Source: JAQVEM01 sp964603595 (GTDB taxonomy: Bacteria > Actinomycetota > Humimicrobiia > Humimicrobiales > Humimicrobiaceae). From it: a stretch of DNA of 64,000 nucleotides. Shown here one piece after another: positions 63,692 through 64,000 of this stretch. The translations under genes and the position numbers were made by a program. The stretch lies in contig CAZRVN010000005.1 in assembly GCA_964603595.1 (NCBI GenBank), forward strand, positions 123,357 to 187,356, given 5' to 3'. The first letter of the stretch is position 1, and the number at the start of each line of letters is the position of its first letter. The notes below the pieces were generated by a model. It saw nothing but the letters and a program-made list of their open reading frames with translations. It did no database searches and was not told the origin of the DNA.

Positions 63692-64000
63692 TAAAACAAT
63701 GATTATGAGCCTGCCATTATCTAAACCCTCTAATTTTTTTCAATTCCTTAAGAAAAAGGTTCGAAATTTCGCAACACGGGCCAGCCAGTTTAAACGACTA
63801 TCCATATTTACCAGTACATCAAAGGGCTTATCAAAGGTATACTCTAGCTTTTTGCCTCTAAGTTGTAAGTTCGTAAGTACAAAATTAATCAACTTTTTTT
63901 TGCTTAACTTTCAAATGGGTCAGGAGTCAGTTTTTTGCTGTATTTTTAATACTATATAGAAAATAAGATATGCTCCAAATAATTATAAAAATCAATCCAT
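63692..64000. other. End of window, mostly non-coding
   Basis: About 310 bases after the last methyltransferase. They hold the recombinase relic on the minus strand. A plus-strand frame (63699-63959) is the antisense of that relic and does not look like a gene. Confidence 0.5.
63740..63910 (-). pseudogene. Serine recombinase C-terminal relic
   Basis: On the minus strand an open frame of about 56 codons, closed upstream by a TGA, reads 'NLQLRGKKLEYTFDKPFDVL', then 'VNMDSRLNWLARVAKF' and 'RTFFLRN' before a stop. This pattern (LRGxxLEYxFxxPFDxL, then a Trp-Leu end) is common at the C-terminus of large serine recombinases of phages and integrative elements. The catalytic and DNA-binding domains are missing within the window, so only a tail remains. 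Confidence 0.5.

Noticed and set aside
63755..63795. Possible attachment site: GGTTCGAA and CCAGCCA shared with the tRNA-Gln 3' end
   Set aside because: The matches are 7-8 bases, separated by unrelated sequence and lie inside the recombinase relic; too short to call a repeat.
63699..63959. 86-codon plus-strand frame at the end of the window
   Set aside because: It is antisense to the recombinase-like relic, whose minus-strand text matches a known C-terminal pattern; the plus-strand text does not.
1..64000. CRISPR arrays, rRNA genes and intact transposases
   Set aside because: No regularly spaced direct repeats of CRISPR type, no rRNA signature and no full transposase or integrase frame were seen.

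Overview
The window is an AT-rich chromosomal segment of an uncultivated-looking, probably anaerobic, fermentative bacterium. Several signs point to a deep-branching Actinomycetota-type (monoderm) lineage: thioredoxin reductase lies beside a CwlM-like protein (two peptidoglycan-binding domains plus an amidase-like fold), and there are a DUF1844 protein, a PadR-DUF2812 pair, a heliorhodopsin, many lipoproteins and no outer-membrane genes. This placement is an inference from gene content, not a measurement.

Layout. 0-1.4 kb: end of an iron/polyamine-type ABC importer. 1.6-3.7 kb: a decay zone with two broken MacB/FtsX permease pieces, a GH65 phosphorylase that has lost its middle and a HAD phosphoglucomutase relic without its catalytic Asp, around an intact trehalose-phosphatase gene. 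4.6-24.7 kb: mostly housekeeping genes on the minus strand: Dps-like ferritin, YtxH and DUF4349 membrane proteins, NfnAB transhydrogenase, TPM/LemA pair, grpE, two lipoproteins, a histone-deacetylase-family hydrolase, the CwlM-like protein, trxB, apt, M3 peptidase, yhaM and surE.

25-49.5 kb: a carbohydrate island. A compact minus-strand run reads rhaA, rhaB, SDR dehydrogenase, PHP protein, zinc alcohol dehydrogenase, E2, E3, fused E1 alpha/beta and a RhaE-type aldolase. It could take L-rhamnose to DHAP and lactaldehyde, with the C2/C3 product then passing into a dedicated 2-oxoacid dehydrogenase complex. Next to it are a GH3 glucosidase, a GH78 rhamnosidase, a three-component sugar ABC importer and a LacI regulator. 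Twin AAAACGTTTT palindromes whose centres are 14 bp apart lie upstream of both rhaA and the sugar-binding protein, tying uptake and catabolism into one probable LacI regulon.

50-57 kb: a ParB-like protein, a phosphoesterase, a methyltransferase, PBP1A, gltX and tRNA-Gln(CTG). 57.3-64 kb: an accessory segment after the tRNA. It holds a PadR-controlled small operon ending in an ICMT-like methyltransferase, a heliorhodopsin with CrtQ-like glycosyltransferase and CrtO-like acyltransferase genes directly downstream, two methyltransferases and a relic of a serine recombinase. Three 78-bp repeats of identical length, plus a decayed fourth, lie just after plus-strand genes here. The heliorhodopsin-crtQ-crtO trio and the rhamnose/2-oxoacid dehydrogenase operon are the two most promising systems in the window.
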